A stretch of 64,000 nucleotides of DNA from Arcobacter sp. (GCA_002869535.1 PKUK01000009.1:124001-188000), one strand, 5' to 3'. Positions 16,491 to 28,530 are shown, counted from the first letter of the stretch. Notes: generated from the sequence alone by a model not told the origin. A program made the numbers and translations.

Positions 16491-18339
16491 TTTTTATTGA
16501 CCCAACTATATTTTTACTAATCATATCAACAGATTTGATTATTACTTTTATTTTTAAAAAGAGTTTCTCTCCCCTATAATTATCCAAATGAACTCTAAGT
16601 CCTGGCATATCTTTATAAAACTTTGCAAAACCTCTTTCAATATCAACTATTTGTGCTTTAAACTCTTTTCCAACTTGATCTTTTGCCCATCTTGCATATT
16701 TTCTATCTTCATAATCCCACACAAGTTGATCAACTTTTCTCTCATTTACAGAGATATGCTCACATATTTCTTCAATACTAGCAGGTGTTTTTTTACTTTT
16801 TAACATCCTATGAAGAACTAAATCAGAGTATCTTCTAATTGGGCTTGTAAAGTGTGAATAAGAATCAAAACCTAAACCAAAGTGACCTAAGTTTTTTGAC
16901 GAATATTTTGCTTGAGATTGTGATTTTATTATCAAATCATTTATCTCTTCAACCAAAAGGCTATTTTTCGCTTTTGCTTGTATGTGTGTAATTGTCTCAT
17001 GAACAGAAGCTTTAATCTCTGCTTTTATTCCAAGTAAATTTACCTCATCTACAAGTTTAGAAAGTGATTGAAAAGATGGCTCTTCATGTATTCTAAAAAT
17101 ACCTACATTTCCTAGTTTTTTACTAGCTTCAATATTTGCTAACAGCATACACTCTTCAATAAGTTGATGGGAAGCAGTTGACTCTTCTATTGAAATACCC
17201 TCTAACTCTAAGTTATGATTTAACTTTTGTCTATACTCTTTACTTATAAAATCATAACCTTTCTGTAATCTTTTTGCCCTAATTTTTTTTGTAATTTCAT
17301 ACAAGGGAATTAGGTAATCAAAAATCTCTTTTTCAGTTTGACTATACTTATCTAAATGTCCTTCAATTACTCTATCAATTCTTCCATAAGAGAATTTTTT
17401 ATGAGATTTTATTATGGCCTCAAAAAGTTCTGATTTTTCTATCTCATAATCTTTTGTTAAATATATTTTAAATACATATGAATATCTATCAACATTCTCT
17501 TTTAAAGAACACATCTCTTCACTCAAACTTGGAGGAAGCATAGGTAAAACTTTGTTTGGAAGATATATAGAAGTTGATTTTAATAAAGCTTGTTTATCTA
17601 AGGGGCTATCTTCTTTTACAAAATAAGAGACATCTGCAATTGCCACATAAAGTATATTTTCTTTTACATCAAAATAGATAGCATCATCATGATCTTTTGC
17701 ACTAGCTGGGTCAATAGTAGTAAAAGCAAGATTTGTTAAATCAACTCTTTTATTTACATCATCCATTTTTGCCTCAACCTCAAGATACATTTCTAATCTT
17801 ATGAGTTCATCATATAAAAATAGAGAAATAAATTGATCAACCTTTGGATCTTGAATATTTCCAACATCTTTTTCTATCTCAAAAGTTTTACTGTTTACTA
17901 CATAGATATTTCCATTTGTTGAGGAAGAGAAATCTTTTTTTGTCTCTAGCTTAATCGACTCTTTTACGCTAAATAATTCACCCTCATTGACATAAACTAA
18001 AAGTGAAGTTGCATTTGTATATAAAATCTTTTCAACTTTTGCTTTAAAAGAAGACCTTGGATTAAATATTCTTTTTACTAAAACCAAATCATTGTTATAT
18101 GCACCCTTTAATTCATTCATATCAAGTTTTAAAGTTTTGTGCTCATTATCCAAATCACTTAATGTCACACTCTTATTTTTTATTTTAATAATTCCTACTC
18201 TATATTTTGAATTCAGTTTATAAATACCATTTTCAAGACTTACAATATCATCTTTTATAAATGGTTCTAAATACTCTTTATCATTTTGTGTAAAATTTTC
18301 ATGTGCAGATATAACTTTTCTAAAAATAGTTTGAATCAA
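16483..18339 (-). CDS. rnr: Ribonuclease R/VacB family 3'-5' exoribonuclease
   Basis: RNase II/R family exonuclease that degrades structured RNA from the 3' end. The catalytic RNB domain covers about residues 200-520: TTIDPASAKDHDDAIYFD holds the metal-binding aspartates, LPPSLSEEMCSLKENVDR and HFTSPIRRYSDLVLHRML are standard. A C-terminal S1-like part follows. At 618 residues it is shorter than E. coli RNase R (about 813), lacking the extended N- and C-terminal regions, which is usual for this phylum. It is coupled to holA downstream. Confidence 0.9.
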   Translation of the reverse strand: MIQTIFRKVISAHENFTQNDKEYLEPFIKDDIVSLENGIYKLNSKYRVGIIKIKNKSVTLSDLDNEHKTLKLDMNELKGAYNNDLVLVKRIFNPRSSFKAKVEKILYTNATSLLVYVNEGELFSVKESIKLETKKDFSSSTNGNIYVVNSKTFEIEKDVGNIQDPKVDQFISLFLYDELIRLEMYLEVEAKMDDVNKRVDLTNLAFTTIDPASAKDHDDAIYFDVKENILYVAIADVSYFVKEDSPLDKQALLKSTSIYLPNKVLPMLPPSLSEEMCSLKENVDRYSYVFKIYLTKDYEIEKSELFEAIIKSHKKFSYGRIDRVIEGHLDKYSQTEKEIFDYLIPLYEITKKIRAKRLQKGYDFISKEYRQKLNHNLELEGISIEESTASHQLIEECMLLANIEASKKLGNVGIFRIHEEPSFQSLSKLVDEVNLLGIKAEIKASVHETITHIQAKAKNSLLVEEINDLIIKSQSQAKYSSKNLGHFGLGFDSYSHFTSPIRRYSDLVLHRMLKSKKTPASIEEICEHISVNERKVDQLVWDYEDRKYARWAKDQVGKEFKAQIVDIERGFAKFYKDMPGLRVHLDNYRGEKLFLKIKVIIKSVDMISKNIVGSIKNV

Positions 18340-18412
18340 AACTTATCCTAATCTCTCATTAATTTAAGTATTCATTATATAACTCTTTTATTTACATTTA
18401 GGTTACTTTTGG

Positions 18413-18418
18413 TATAAT
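18413..18418 (+). promoter_or_regulatory. -10 box (TATAAT) of ilvC
   Basis: GGTATAATCC gives a perfect -10 box; transcription would begin near 18425, leaving a leader of about 22 bases that contains the ribosome binding site AAGAGGA. The leader is too short for attenuation. Confidence 0.6.
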
Positions 18419-18446
18419 CCTCAAAAATTATTAAGAGGATTATTGA

Positions 18447-19469
<1,023 letters not shown>

Positions 19470-19471
19470 TT

Positions 19472-19504
19472 TTAAAGTAAGGTTTAAAACCTTACTTTAA
19501 TTTT
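19472..19504 (+). terminator. Rho-independent terminator after ilvC
   Basis: Arms 19472-19484 and 19488-19500 form a perfect 13-bp stem with a 3-base loop, followed by TTTT. The next gene starts only eight bases later, so it probably also needs read-through or a promoter inside ilvC. Confidence 0.8.
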
Positions 19505-19512
19505 CCAACTTT

Positions 19513-20679
19513 ATGACGAAAAGAAAGCCTCAAAGAAGAAGAAAAAGTAGTAAAAAAAATTATAAGATTTCTACAATAAATAAATTTTTAGCTCTATTGC
19601 TATTTTCTTTACTAATAACCTTAGCAACATATTTTATTCTTTTAAAAAATCACAATGAAAAAATAGATGATTTAGAAAAATCCAAAAAAGAAAATACTGA
19701 ATATTCAAAAGAAAGCAACCTTGATAAAATACTTGCAGAGTATGAAAAAAATCTAAAAACAACAGTTGTAGATAAATACGAAGAGTATAATAAAGACCTA
19801 GAAAAAGAGTATATTCATCAAAAAGATTTTGAAAAAGTTGAAGAAGTTTTAAAAGAGAAAAATACAAAGATTCAAAGTGTTGAGAAGAAAGTTTTCCCCA
19901 ACATAGATAAATTTATAACAAAAGAAAAGATAGAAGAATATATTCCCCTTCCTCCATTAGAAAAAAATGAAAAAACAGAAATAATTAAAAATGAAAAAAC
20001 TATTATTAAGTCACCTATAATTAAATCAAATAGACAAAAACTTGCCATTGTAATTGATGATGTAACTTTACAATCACAAATCAATCATATAAAAAAGATA
20101 GGATATGTAGTAAATATTTCACTAATGCCTCCCACAAATGGACATAAATATTCAGCAGTAATTGCTCAAAACCTTCCCTTTGCGTTAGTTCATTTCCCAC
20201 TACAAGCAACTGTTAGTAACTTTGAAGAGGATTATACTTTAAAAGTAGGAGACTCATATGAAAAAATCGAAAAAAGAGTTGCACAAATAAGAAAATGGTA
20301 TCCAAAACTAAACTATACAAACAATCATACAGGAAGTGTTTTTACAGCAGATAAAACATCTATGGAGTACTTAATAAAAGCTCTTAAAAAATATAACTTC
20401 ACCTTTATAGATAGTAGAACAACTTCCAAAAGTGTAGTAAAAGAAGTAACAAAAGAGTTTGGTATGCCATATATTGCTAGAAATATTTTTTTAGACAATA
20501 AAAAAGATTTTAACTACATACAAAATCAACTAAAAAAAGCAATTAGAATAGCTAAAAAAACTGGCTCATCAATTGCCATTGGACACCCTTATCCTATTAC
20601 TATGAAAGTGTTAAGAAAATCAAAACACCTATTAAAAGATGTTGATTTAGTTTATGTAAACGAACTACCTATTAATTAA
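19513..20679 (+). CDS. Divergent polysaccharide deacetylase family protein
   Basis: A 388-residue membrane-anchored protein. A very basic start (MTKRKPQRRRKSSKKNYK) is followed by one membrane helix at about residues 26-46, then a Lys/Glu-rich linker of about 120 residues with coiled-coil character, then a divergent polysaccharide deacetylase (COG2861, DUF610) domain from about residue 177. Domain motifs are IVIDDVTLQS, ALVHFPLQA, NNHTGSVFTAD, FIDSRTTSKS and AIGHPYPIT. The substrate is unknown, though peptidoglycan or another envelope polymer is likely. No ribosome binding site is evident before the ATG. Confidence 0.8.
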   Translation: MTKRKPQRRRKSSKKNYKISTINKFLALLLFSLLITLATYFILLKNHNEKIDDLEKSKKENTEYSKESNLDKILAEYEKNLKTTVVDKYEEYNKDLEKEYIHQKDFEKVEEVLKEKNTKIQSVEKKVFPNIDKFITKEKIEEYIPLPPLEKNEKTEIIKNEKTIIKSPIIKSNRQKLAIVIDDVTLQSQINHIKKIGYVVNISLMPPTNGHKYSAVIAQNLPFALVHFPLQATVSNFEEDYTLKVGDSYEKIEKRVAQIRKWYPKLNYTNNHTGSVFTADKTSMEYLIKALKKYNFTFIDSRTTSKSVVKEVTKEFGMPYIARNIFLDNKKDFNYIQNQLKKAIRIAKKTGSSIAIGHPYPITMKVLRKSKHLLKDVDLVYVNELPIN

Positions 20680-20686
20680 ACTTAGA

Positions 20687-20692
20687 TATAAT
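20687..20692 (+). promoter_or_regulatory. -10 box (TATAAT) of dprA
   Basis: AGATATAATTA just after the deacetylase stop gives a perfect -10 box, with transcription expected near 20699, so dprA is probably not dependent on read-through from upstream. Confidence 0.5.
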
Positions 20693-20719
20693 TATTTATA
20701 TTATTTTTTTTTGAGTAGT

Positions 20720-21496
20720 ATGAATTCTATAGTTGATTATGAAATAGACGAGCTAAAAGCGTTAAAAAACAAACCAGCAAACTTATACTATAAAGGCAAT
20801 TTAGAACTACTAAAAAAGCCTAAAATATCCATCGTAGGCACTAGAAAGCCCTTTAATTATACACAATTGTTAACCCACCAATTAGCACAAAAACTCTCCC
20901 TTGCTGGAAATTGTATTGTAAGTGGTGGGGCTATGGGAGTAGATGCAATTTCCCATAAAGCAGCGGGAGTTGATAATACAATTTTAGTAAGTCCTTGTGG
21001 AATAAACTACAAATATCCTGCAATCAATAAAAAACTAATTACTCAAATAGAACAAGAGGGCTTACTTTTAAGTCCTTTTGATGAAGATTTTAAAGCAACT
21101 TATTATAGCTTTGTCCAAAGAAATGAAATAGTTGTTGCCCTTGGAGATATTCTTATTGTAACTCAAGCTGATTTAAATAGTGGAAGTTTACGAAGTGTAG
21201 AGTATGCAAAAAAGATGGAAAAAGATATTTATGTATTACCACATAGGATAAATGAAAGTCTAGGAACAAATGAGTTAATAAAAGAAGGTTCTGCAAAAGT
21301 TATATACGATATTGAAGAGTTTATAAATGAGTTTACTAAAACACCTATTCAAAAAGAGAATAGTGATGATTTTTTAGAATTTTGTAAAACAAATCCAACT
21401 TTTGATGAGGCTTTATTAAAATACAACTCTTTAGTGTACGAGTATGAATTAGATGGAAAAATACAAATTAAAAATGGTTTTATAAATCTTTGTTAA
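20720..21496 (+). CDS. dprA: DNA-processing protein DprA
   Basis: DprA (Smf) loads RecA on incoming single-stranded DNA during natural transformation. The Rossmann-like DprA fold is seen in ISIVGTRKPFNY, CIVSGGAMGVDAISHKAA, YSFVQRNEIVVALGD and GSLRSVEYAKK. I take the ATG at 20720 (258 residues), with a weak GAG site just before it, in preference to the in-frame TTG at 20711, which follows only T-rich sequence. The C-terminal winged helix found in some DprA proteins is shortened, as usual in Campylobacterota. It converges on nhaA, whose stop is two bases away. Confidence 0.88.
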   Translation: MNSIVDYEIDELKALKNKPANLYYKGNLELLKKPKISIVGTRKPFNYTQLLTHQLAQKLSLAGNCIVSGGAMGVDAISHKAAGVDNTILVSPCGINYKYPAINKKLITQIEQEGLLLSPFDEDFKATYYSFVQRNEIVVALGDILIVTQADLNSGSLRSVEYAKKMEKDIYVLPHRINESLGTNELIKEGSAKVIYDIEEFINEFTKTPIQKENSDDFLEFCKTNPTFDEALLKYNSLVYEYELDGKIQIKNGFINLC

Positions 21497-21497
21497 T

Positions 21498-22679
21498 TTA
21501 AATATTACAAGCTTTTTGTGATTTGGCAAATCTCAAAATTAAATAACCCAAAATACCAGAAAAAAGAGAACCTATTAAAATAGCCAATCTATCAGTATAA
21601 AAGTATCTTGTATCATCCATAAAAGCAAGAGAATCAATAAATAGACTCATTGTAAATCCTATACCTGTTAAAGCTGCTATTCCATATATTTGTGTCCAGT
21701 TTGTACATTTTGGTATTTTTGCTAATTTTAATTTTACAGCTAAATAAGTAAAAATAAATACTCCAAACTGTTTTCCAAAGAAAAGTCCTAACATAATACC
21801 AAGAGGTACCCCTTCAGTCATCTTTGTAAAATCAATATCTCTTAAATCAACTCCAGCATTAGCAAAAGCAAACAAAGGCAGAATAAAAAAAGAAACCCAA
21901 TAATGTAAATTATTTTCCAAATGTCTTATTGGAGAATTAACTTTGTCATCTTTTTTAGTTTTAAGAGGAATTGCAAAGGCCAAAATTATACCAGCTAAAG
22001 TAGCATGAACACCTGATTTTAAAACAGTAATCCACAGCAGAATACCAACAATACTATATAAAGAGATAGTAGATACACCCATACGATTCATAAAAAATAA
22101 GATCCCAATTATAAATAATGAGATATATAAGGCATCAATAGATAGGTTTGAAGTATAAAATACAGCAATAATTAATATAGCTCCAATATCATCGATTATT
22201 GCTAATGCCATTAAAAATATTTTTAAGGATACGGGTACTCTTTTACCTAACAAAGACAATATTCCAAGTGAAAAAGCAATATCAGTTGCTGTTGGGATTG
22301 CCCAACCATTTAAGGCATTAGAATCACCTTGATTAAAAAAATAGTAAATTAAAGCTGGGCAAAGCATCCCACCAATGGCAGCAAATGTGGGTAGGGAAAT
22401 CTTTTCCCAGGAAGATAAATGCCCTGCAATTAACTCTCTTTTTATCTCAAGTCCTACAACTAGAAAAAATAGTGTCATTAGTCCATCATTTATCCATAAA
22501 TAAAGCGGTTTACTTATTTCTAGATTATTAGCCGAAAAATGAATAGGGATATGCAAAAACTCATAATAATACTCAGATAAAGCAGAGTTTCTTAAAATTA
22601 AAGCAAAGATAGTTACGAAAATAAGAATAATTCCAGATGATGATTCATTTTTGATAAAATTATTTACTAAAATCTTCAT
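21498..22679 (-). CDS. nhaA: Na+/H+ antiporter NhaA
   Basis: Inner-membrane Na+/H+ exchanger that expels sodium and controls pH. The 393-residue length and about twelve hydrophobic segments fit the family. Signature stretches include FFLVVGLEIKREL, NGWAIPTATDIAFSLGIL and the ion-binding pair of aspartates in LAIIDDIGAI (the equivalents of D163 and D164 of E. coli). GIGFTMSLFIDSLAF is also typical. It lies 17 bases downstream of murC on the same strand and may be transcribed with it. Confidence 0.95.
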   Translation of the reverse strand: MKILVNNFIKNESSSGIILIFVTIFALILRNSALSEYYYEFLHIPIHFSANNLEISKPLYLWINDGLMTLFFLVVGLEIKRELIAGHLSSWEKISLPTFAAIGGMLCPALIYYFFNQGDSNALNGWAIPTATDIAFSLGILSLLGKRVPVSLKIFLMALAIIDDIGAILIIAVFYTSNLSIDALYISLFIIGILFFMNRMGVSTISLYSIVGILLWITVLKSGVHATLAGIILAFAIPLKTKKDDKVNSPIRHLENNLHYWVSFFILPLFAFANAGVDLRDIDFTKMTEGVPLGIMLGLFFGKQFGVFIFTYLAVKLKLAKIPKCTNWTQIYGIAALTGIGFTMSLFIDSLAFMDDTRYFYTDRLAILIGSLFSGILGYLILRFAKSQKACNI

Positions 22680-22696
22680 ACCTATCCTTTAAATGG

Positions 22697-24007
22697 TTAT
22701 TTTGAGATATCCCTTAATTGATAAGTAATATCTCCTGCACCAACACCTACAACTATACCTTCATTATATGTTTTTATAACTTTATTATCTTTTATAATAT
22801 CTATTTCACAATTTTTTGCAAGCAATTTATCAGCAAAAATTGGATTATACTGTTTGAACTCTTTTTTGAAATCTATATCTAAAACATGTTCACCTGGTAT
22901 TGTCCAAATAGGCAAGATAACTAGTTCATCACACCCTTTGAAACATTTTTTAAAACCTTCTAGATTGTCATAAGTTCTACTATATTTGTGTGGTTGCCAA
23001 ATAATAACTCTTTTATTGAGGTTTTTCAAGTTGTCATATAACTCTACAGACTTGATTGTAGCTTCTATTTCCGTTGGATGGTGTGCATAGTCATCTATTA
23101 AAACAAATTTCTCACACTTTTGTAAGATATCAAATCTTTTTTTAATACCCTTATAACTCTTAAGATTTTCTCTTATATCCTCAACATCAAGCTCATTTAG
23201 AGCTGCTAATATTGCCAATGAAGTATTAACTGCAATATGATAACCAAATCCCCAAACTTCAAAATAACCCAAGTCTTTTAACTCAAACTTTGTAAAAGGC
23301 TCATCATCTTGTAAGATATATGAGATATTTTTTATATCAACACTTGGATAAAGTTTTGTAGCCTCTTCTATTCCAAGTTTTTTTATATACTTATCTTCTG
23401 CATTTATAACTCTATGAACACCCAAATTGATAAACTTTTTGTAAGTATCAAAAAACTTTTCATAATCATAGTTATAATACTCCATATGCTCAGGTTCTGC
23501 ATTTGTTACAATAGAACAATATGGATTTGAAAGTATAAAGCTAGCATCACTCTCATCAGCTTCAAAAGCTACTATTCCATTTTTATATCTAAAGTTTGAG
23601 CCAAAATCTTTTGAAATCGCTCCAATAATTGCAGTTGAGTCTAAAATAGAAGCTAAAATAGAAGTTGTGGTAGATTTGCCATGGGCACCGGCTACACAAT
23701 AGTTCTTTCTATCACCCAATATTATAGGTAAAGCTTCTTTTCTTGATATGGTTCTTATTTGTCTAATTCTAGACTCTATTAATTCTGGATTTTCATCTGT
23801 TACTGCTGCAGAATAAATTACAACTTCTGGGTCTTTTATATTTGATGCACTTTGAGGAGAATAAACAGTTATTCCCTCTGCCTTTAACTCATTTGTTATA
23901 GGAGTCTCTTTCATATCAGAACCACTAACTTCATGACCACTATGTTTTAAAAATCTAGCTAGTGCAGAAAGACCTATTCCACCTATTCCTATAAAGTGTA
24001 CTTTCAT
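22697..24007 (-). CDS. murC: UDP-N-acetylmuramate--L-alanine ligase
   Basis: MurC adds L-alanine to UDP-MurNAc in cytoplasmic peptidoglycan synthesis. The UDP-binding N-terminus is HFIGIGGIGLSALARFL; the ATP P-loop is AGAHGKSTTT at about residue 107; EADESDASF, TNAEPEHME and the C-terminal DDYAHHPTEI and WQPHKYSR motifs complete the Mur ligase pattern. 436 residues is normal for the phylum. It starts two bases after the stop of the small helical protein, in a unit with the dapC-like aminotransferase that supplies the diaminopimelate pathway. Confidence 0.95.
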   Translation of the reverse strand: MKVHFIGIGGIGLSALARFLKHSGHEVSGSDMKETPITNELKAEGITVYSPQSASNIKDPEVVIYSAAVTDENPELIESRIRQIRTISRKEALPIILGDRKNYCVAGAHGKSTTTSILASILDSTAIIGAISKDFGSNFRYKNGIVAFEADESDASFILSNPYCSIVTNAEPEHMEYYNYDYEKFFDTYKKFINLGVHRVINAEDKYIKKLGIEEATKLYPSVDIKNISYILQDDEPFTKFELKDLGYFEVWGFGYHIAVNTSLAILAALNELDVEDIRENLKSYKGIKKRFDILQKCEKFVLIDDYAHHPTEIEATIKSVELYDNLKNLNKRVIIWQPHKYSRTYDNLEGFKKCFKGCDELVILPIWTIPGEHVLDIDFKKEFKQYNPIFADKLLAKNCEIDIIKDNKVIKTYNEGIVVGVGAGDITYQLRDISK

Positions 24008-24008
24008 C

Positions 24009-24587
24009 TTAATCCAATAAATATTTTAAATTTGTATATTCAGTTTTTAGAAGTTCACTATTCTTTTCTAAAAAGTCTTTTGTTTCAAAATTAAATGAAG
24101 TAATAAAATAACCATATTTTTCATCTACTGGCATATTGTTAGTATTTACTTTTTCATCATAAAATTTATCTAAATCAAACTCTTTTGAACAAGCAACTAA
24201 ATGAACATGTAAAGCATCACCTAAAATCTCATCATCAATCACATTTGCTAAGACAAAAAATAACTCTTTTGCACCTTTTAGGTCATTATAACTCCATTTT
24301 TCTATGGCATGTTCATAAAATGATCTAGTGTAATAAAGTTCATCATTTTCTAAAACTATTTTTTTACCGCTATTTACGATTTTTTCTACATTTTCAAAAT
24401 ATATTTTTAAAATATTTTCATAAACTGTATTTATTTTTTCTTGTTCCAAATCTAAAATTAATAAAGAGTCTAAGACTTCATAAAGTGCAGAGATATTTTT
24501 AGTCTTTATTGCATCATCTTTTGTTTTTTCCAAATAATTTATAAAATCTGGATTTGTTCTAGCTTCATTTAGCTCTTCGTTAGTCAT
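24009..24587 (-). CDS. Unassigned soluble helical protein between dapC-like gene and murC
   Basis: A 192-residue acidic protein with no membrane segment and a mostly helical pattern, beginning MTNEELNEARTNPDFINYLE. I do not recognise a family. The start overlaps the stop of the aminotransferase gene by eight bases, and murC begins two bases after its own stop, so it is tightly coupled to cell-wall precursor genes. That position suggests, without proving, a link with envelope synthesis. No key residues stand out; two cysteines are absent from any recognisable metal motif. Confidence 0.65.
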   Translation of the reverse strand: MTNEELNEARTNPDFINYLEKTKDDAIKTKNISALYEVLDSLLILDLEQEKINTVYENILKIYFENVEKIVNSGKKIVLENDELYYTRSFYEHAIEKWSYNDLKGAKELFFVLANVIDDEILGDALHVHLVACSKEFDLDKFYDEKVNTNNMPVDEKYGYFITSFNFETKDFLEKNSELLKTEYTNLKYLLD

Positions 24588-25710
24588 TCATAAAGTCCTT
24601 CAATCTATTTAATACCTCTTTTGTTTTTTGAGCATTTTCAACTAATGCAATTCTTACATACCCTTTTCCAATACCTTCTCTTCCTAAAAAGCTTCCAGGT
24701 AATACTTTAATATTCTTCTGTTTATATAAGTTTTTTGTAAATTCTAATTCATCATCAACTTTTAGCCAAATATAAAAAGTCGCTTGAGGAATATCTATGC
24801 CTAAAATTTCCCGTGCCAATTCAAAGTTCTTTTTATATGTATCTCTAAAAACTTGCACATGATTTTCATCTTTCCATGCAGTAGCAGCTGCGTGTTGCAA
24901 TGGAATTGGAGCAGCACAACCAACATAAGTTCTATATTTCATATAACTTTTTAAAATATCTGCATCACCAGCTATAAAACCACTTCTTAATCCTGGAGCA
25001 GAACTTCTTTTAGAAATAGAGTTAAGTACTAATACATTTTTAAACTCGCTATTTCCGGCATGTATACTAGCTTCTAAAAGCGAACAAGGTTTATTTTTTT
25101 CATCAAAATAAACTTCTGAATAACACTCATCATTTATCAAAACAAAATCAAATTCTAAAGCCTTTTTAACCCAAATAGCCAACTCTTCTTTACTCATATT
25201 TGCAGAGGTTGGATTGTTTGGATAGTTTAATACTACTAAATCACATTTCTTAAGGGTTTCATCATCTAAAAGTGCTTTATAGTCGTTTTCTTTAGTTAAA
25301 TTTATATGAACAACTTCTGCCCTACTAGCAATTGCTGCACCTTCATATATCTGATAAAAAGGGTTTGTAAAAGCAATTGTTGGTTTAACTTTATCAAACA
25401 AATAAAACTGTGGAAAGTTAAATAAAACCTCCCTAGTACCAAAACAAGGGATAATCTGATTTTGTTCTAATTTAACGTTAAATCTTTTTTCTACAAAACC
25501 AATCATAGATTCACTTAAGAAATTCTCCCCTGCAGTTTTTGGGTAGTTTCTTAAGTACTTTGCACTTTCAGCCAAACTATCTTGAATAAATTGTGGCGTA
25601 TCAAACTGTGGTTCACCTATTGTTAATGCACTTGCTTCATATGAACTATTTGGCACAATTTCATCCAATAATTCATTTAATTTTTCAAAAGGATATTTTT
25701 CAAATACCAT
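24580..25710 (-). CDS. dapC: PLP aminotransferase, probable succinyldiaminopimelate transaminase
   Basis: A 376-residue class I/II aminotransferase. The internal-aldimine lysine is in LNSISKRSSAPGLRSG, the PLP phosphate site motif NYPNNPTSANMS is present, and NDECYSEVYF carries the PLP-contacting Asp and Tyr. In Campylobacterota a homologue sits next to murC (as in Helicobacter pylori HP0624/HP0623) and is annotated as N-succinyl-diaminopimelate aminotransferase of lysine and peptidoglycan synthesis. Substrate specificity cannot be read directly from the sequence; a general aspartate or aromatic aminotransferase is the alternative. Confidence 0.75.
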   Translation of the reverse strand: MVFEKYPFEKLNELLDEIVPNSSYEASALTIGEPQFDTPQFIQDSLAESAKYLRNYPKTAGENFLSESMIGFVEKRFNVKLEQNQIIPCFGTREVLFNFPQFYLFDKVKPTIAFTNPFYQIYEGAAIASRAEVVHINLTKENDYKALLDDETLKKCDLVVLNYPNNPTSANMSKEELAIWVKKALEFDFVLINDECYSEVYFDEKNKPCSLLEASIHAGNSEFKNVLVLNSISKRSSAPGLRSGFIAGDADILKSYMKYRTYVGCAAPIPLQHAAATAWKDENHVQVFRDTYKKNFELAREILGIDIPQATFYIWLKVDDELEFTKNLYKQKNIKVLPGSFLGREGIGKGYVRIALVENAQKTKEVLNRLKDFMND

Positions 25711-25723
25711 CTCTTACCTTTAT

Positions 25724-27148
25724 TTAATTTTCTACTACAGGGATTAAAAGTTGATTGTTTTGTTTTATATCAAAAGATAACAAATCAGAGTTTGTATAAA
25801 AAAATCTACTTAAATTTCTTTTTATAAACATATCTTTTTTTAGTGGTAAAATTTGCAATATGTTTTTTTTGTTTTTCAACTCTCTTATTGGGTTTTTCTC
25901 TTTTGAGACTATCTCTACTTTTTGTCCAAATATTTTTGCTAAGTTTTCAAAGTGATCCAAAATATTTGACTTATCTTCTTGTCCTGTGGGGTCCATATCG
26001 AATATTTTTGTTTTAAGTTTTAACTGACTTGAAACATCAAAAACTATTGGAGAGATTTGTTCATAAGATTTTGTATCATTTAATAAAATTACACTATTTT
26101 TTATTTTTGTGATATCTCCATAACCTGATTTAAAAATAGGAATTCTTAAATCTACTAGTTTAGAGATCCCCTCTTTGTTTTTAAATAGTTCATAAGAAAT
26201 CATCATTAAGCCTATATCAAAGCTCTTTAAATCTTTTTTTAATAGGGCATCAAAGCCTATATTTCCATAATCAATTTCAAAGATAAGATTATCTTCATCT
26301 TTTAATTCTTCATTTATAAATTTCATTAAACCAACAGTAGTTGGTCTTGTAACTCTTACAATTAATTTTTGGTTTTTTATTAATTGATTTAGATACTTTA
26401 CTTCTAAAACACATTTTTTTACAGTATCAACAGTTTGTAAATAGAGATCTAAATATAGATATAAATTGTGTCCAAAAGGCATAGGAAACTGCCCTTGTGT
26501 TTTTCCAACTGCATTATATACTTGCATCAAAACTTCAGGTTTTCCAATTATCAAAATAACATCATTTGGTTTTAAGATAAGTGATGGTTTGATTTTTATT
26601 AATTGTTGTTTTCGATAAAGTCCAAAAATTTTCCATTCTCGCTGTTCTATTGAACCTATATATCTATAGGCATAAGAGCTACCAAATGGAATTCTTATTT
26701 CCATTATTTCACCTTGTTTTAAACCTATATTTTGGGCTACAACAGGGATATTTGGAAGTCTTTCAACCATACCATTTGCAAGGACATCAATTCCTTTATA
26801 AATATTTATGTACTGATCAGAAAGGTCAATCCCCCAATAGTCCAAAATACTCATTTGCATTTTTGGTTTTTCTTCTTTTATATTCTCAATCACACTTAAC
26901 ATCTCATCTTTTGAATTAAGGGCAATAAGAGCTTGGGCATGAAGATCTTTATCTAATACCATAGCTAGCTTTGATTTTGATGTGGGATCAAATTTAAAAA
27001 ATGTAAAATTTGAGGGTCTTTTATCAGTTAAGATAGCATCATTCATGTAAATAACATCGTATGAGTTATCACCAGTATTTGTCTCAATAATTATTTGAAG
27101 CAATTTTTTAGCAACAATACCATCTAATATAATTAATATCTTTTTCAT
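25724..27148 (-). CDS. COG3400-type protein with TrkA-like nucleotide-binding and C-terminal RCK domains
   Basis: A 474-residue cytoplasmic protein without membrane segments. It begins KKILIILDGIVAKKLLQII, a TrkA-N/Rossmann-like start in which the usual GxGxxG is altered to a LDGIVAK loop, and has a TrkA-C (RCK-C)-like part at about residues 135-215 (GLKQGEIMEIRIPFGS, IKPSLILKPNDVILIIGK). The second half is not recognised. Such proteins in Campylobacterota are annotated as COG3400 and their function is unknown; regulation of a K+ channel or transporter is a guess from the RCK parts. It heads the unit leading to dapC-murC-nhaA. Confidence 0.7.
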   Translation of the reverse strand: MKKILIILDGIVAKKLLQIIIETNTGDNSYDVIYMNDAILTDKRPSNFTFFKFDPTSKSKLAMVLDKDLHAQALIALNSKDEMLSVIENIKEEKPKMQMSILDYWGIDLSDQYINIYKGIDVLANGMVERLPNIPVVAQNIGLKQGEIMEIRIPFGSSYAYRYIGSIEQREWKIFGLYRKQQLIKIKPSLILKPNDVILIIGKPEVLMQVYNAVGKTQGQFPMPFGHNLYLYLDLYLQTVDTVKKCVLEVKYLNQLIKNQKLIVRVTRPTTVGLMKFINEELKDEDNLIFEIDYGNIGFDALLKKDLKSFDIGLMMISYELFKNKEGISKLVDLRIPIFKSGYGDITKIKNSVILLNDTKSYEQISPIVFDVSSQLKLKTKIFDMDPTGQEDKSNILDHFENLAKIFGQKVEIVSKEKNPIRELKNKKNILQILPLKKDMFIKRNLSRFFYTNSDLLSFDIKQNNQLLIPVVEN

Positions 27149-27202
27149 TAAGATATTATATCTTTTTCTTACTGATAGTGTGTTTTATCAAATTGCTTTT
27201 AA

Positions 27203-28387
<1,185 letters not shown>

Positions 28388-28437
28388 GTGTCTTAACCAC
28401 AGACAAAACTCTTTTTAGATAAAATGCAAAAAGTTGA

Positions 28438-28455
28438 AGAGCAACTCGTTGCTCT
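28438..28455 (+). terminator. 8-bp hairpin AGAGCAAC-TC-GTTGCTCT downstream of tgt
   Basis: Perfect 8-bp inverted repeat with a two-base spacer, followed by GTTTAGAATTTT. The same hairpin, with one base pair swapped (C-G for T-A), occurs at 38187-38204 after the permease gene, which suggests that the RNA fold is kept. It is a likely weak terminator. Confidence 0.55.
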
Positions 28456-28491
28456 GTTTAGAATTTTCTCAAAGAGAGTGCAAGCACAAAA

Positions 28492-28530
28492 CTACTTTTA
28501 AGGATTTTAATAAAGCCTAATAAAAAGTAG
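28492..28530 (+). other. Second inverted repeat in the tgt-gatC spacer
   Basis: CTACTTTT (28492-28499) pairs with AAAAGTAG (28523-28530), with AGG/CCT pairing further in. It could be a second 3'-end structure for tgt. The spacer 28388-28577 has no open reading frame of interest. Confidence 0.4.

Noticed and set aside
20711-20719. dprA start at TTG 20711
   Set aside because: It follows only a T-run without a ribosome binding site; the ATG at 20720 is the better choice.
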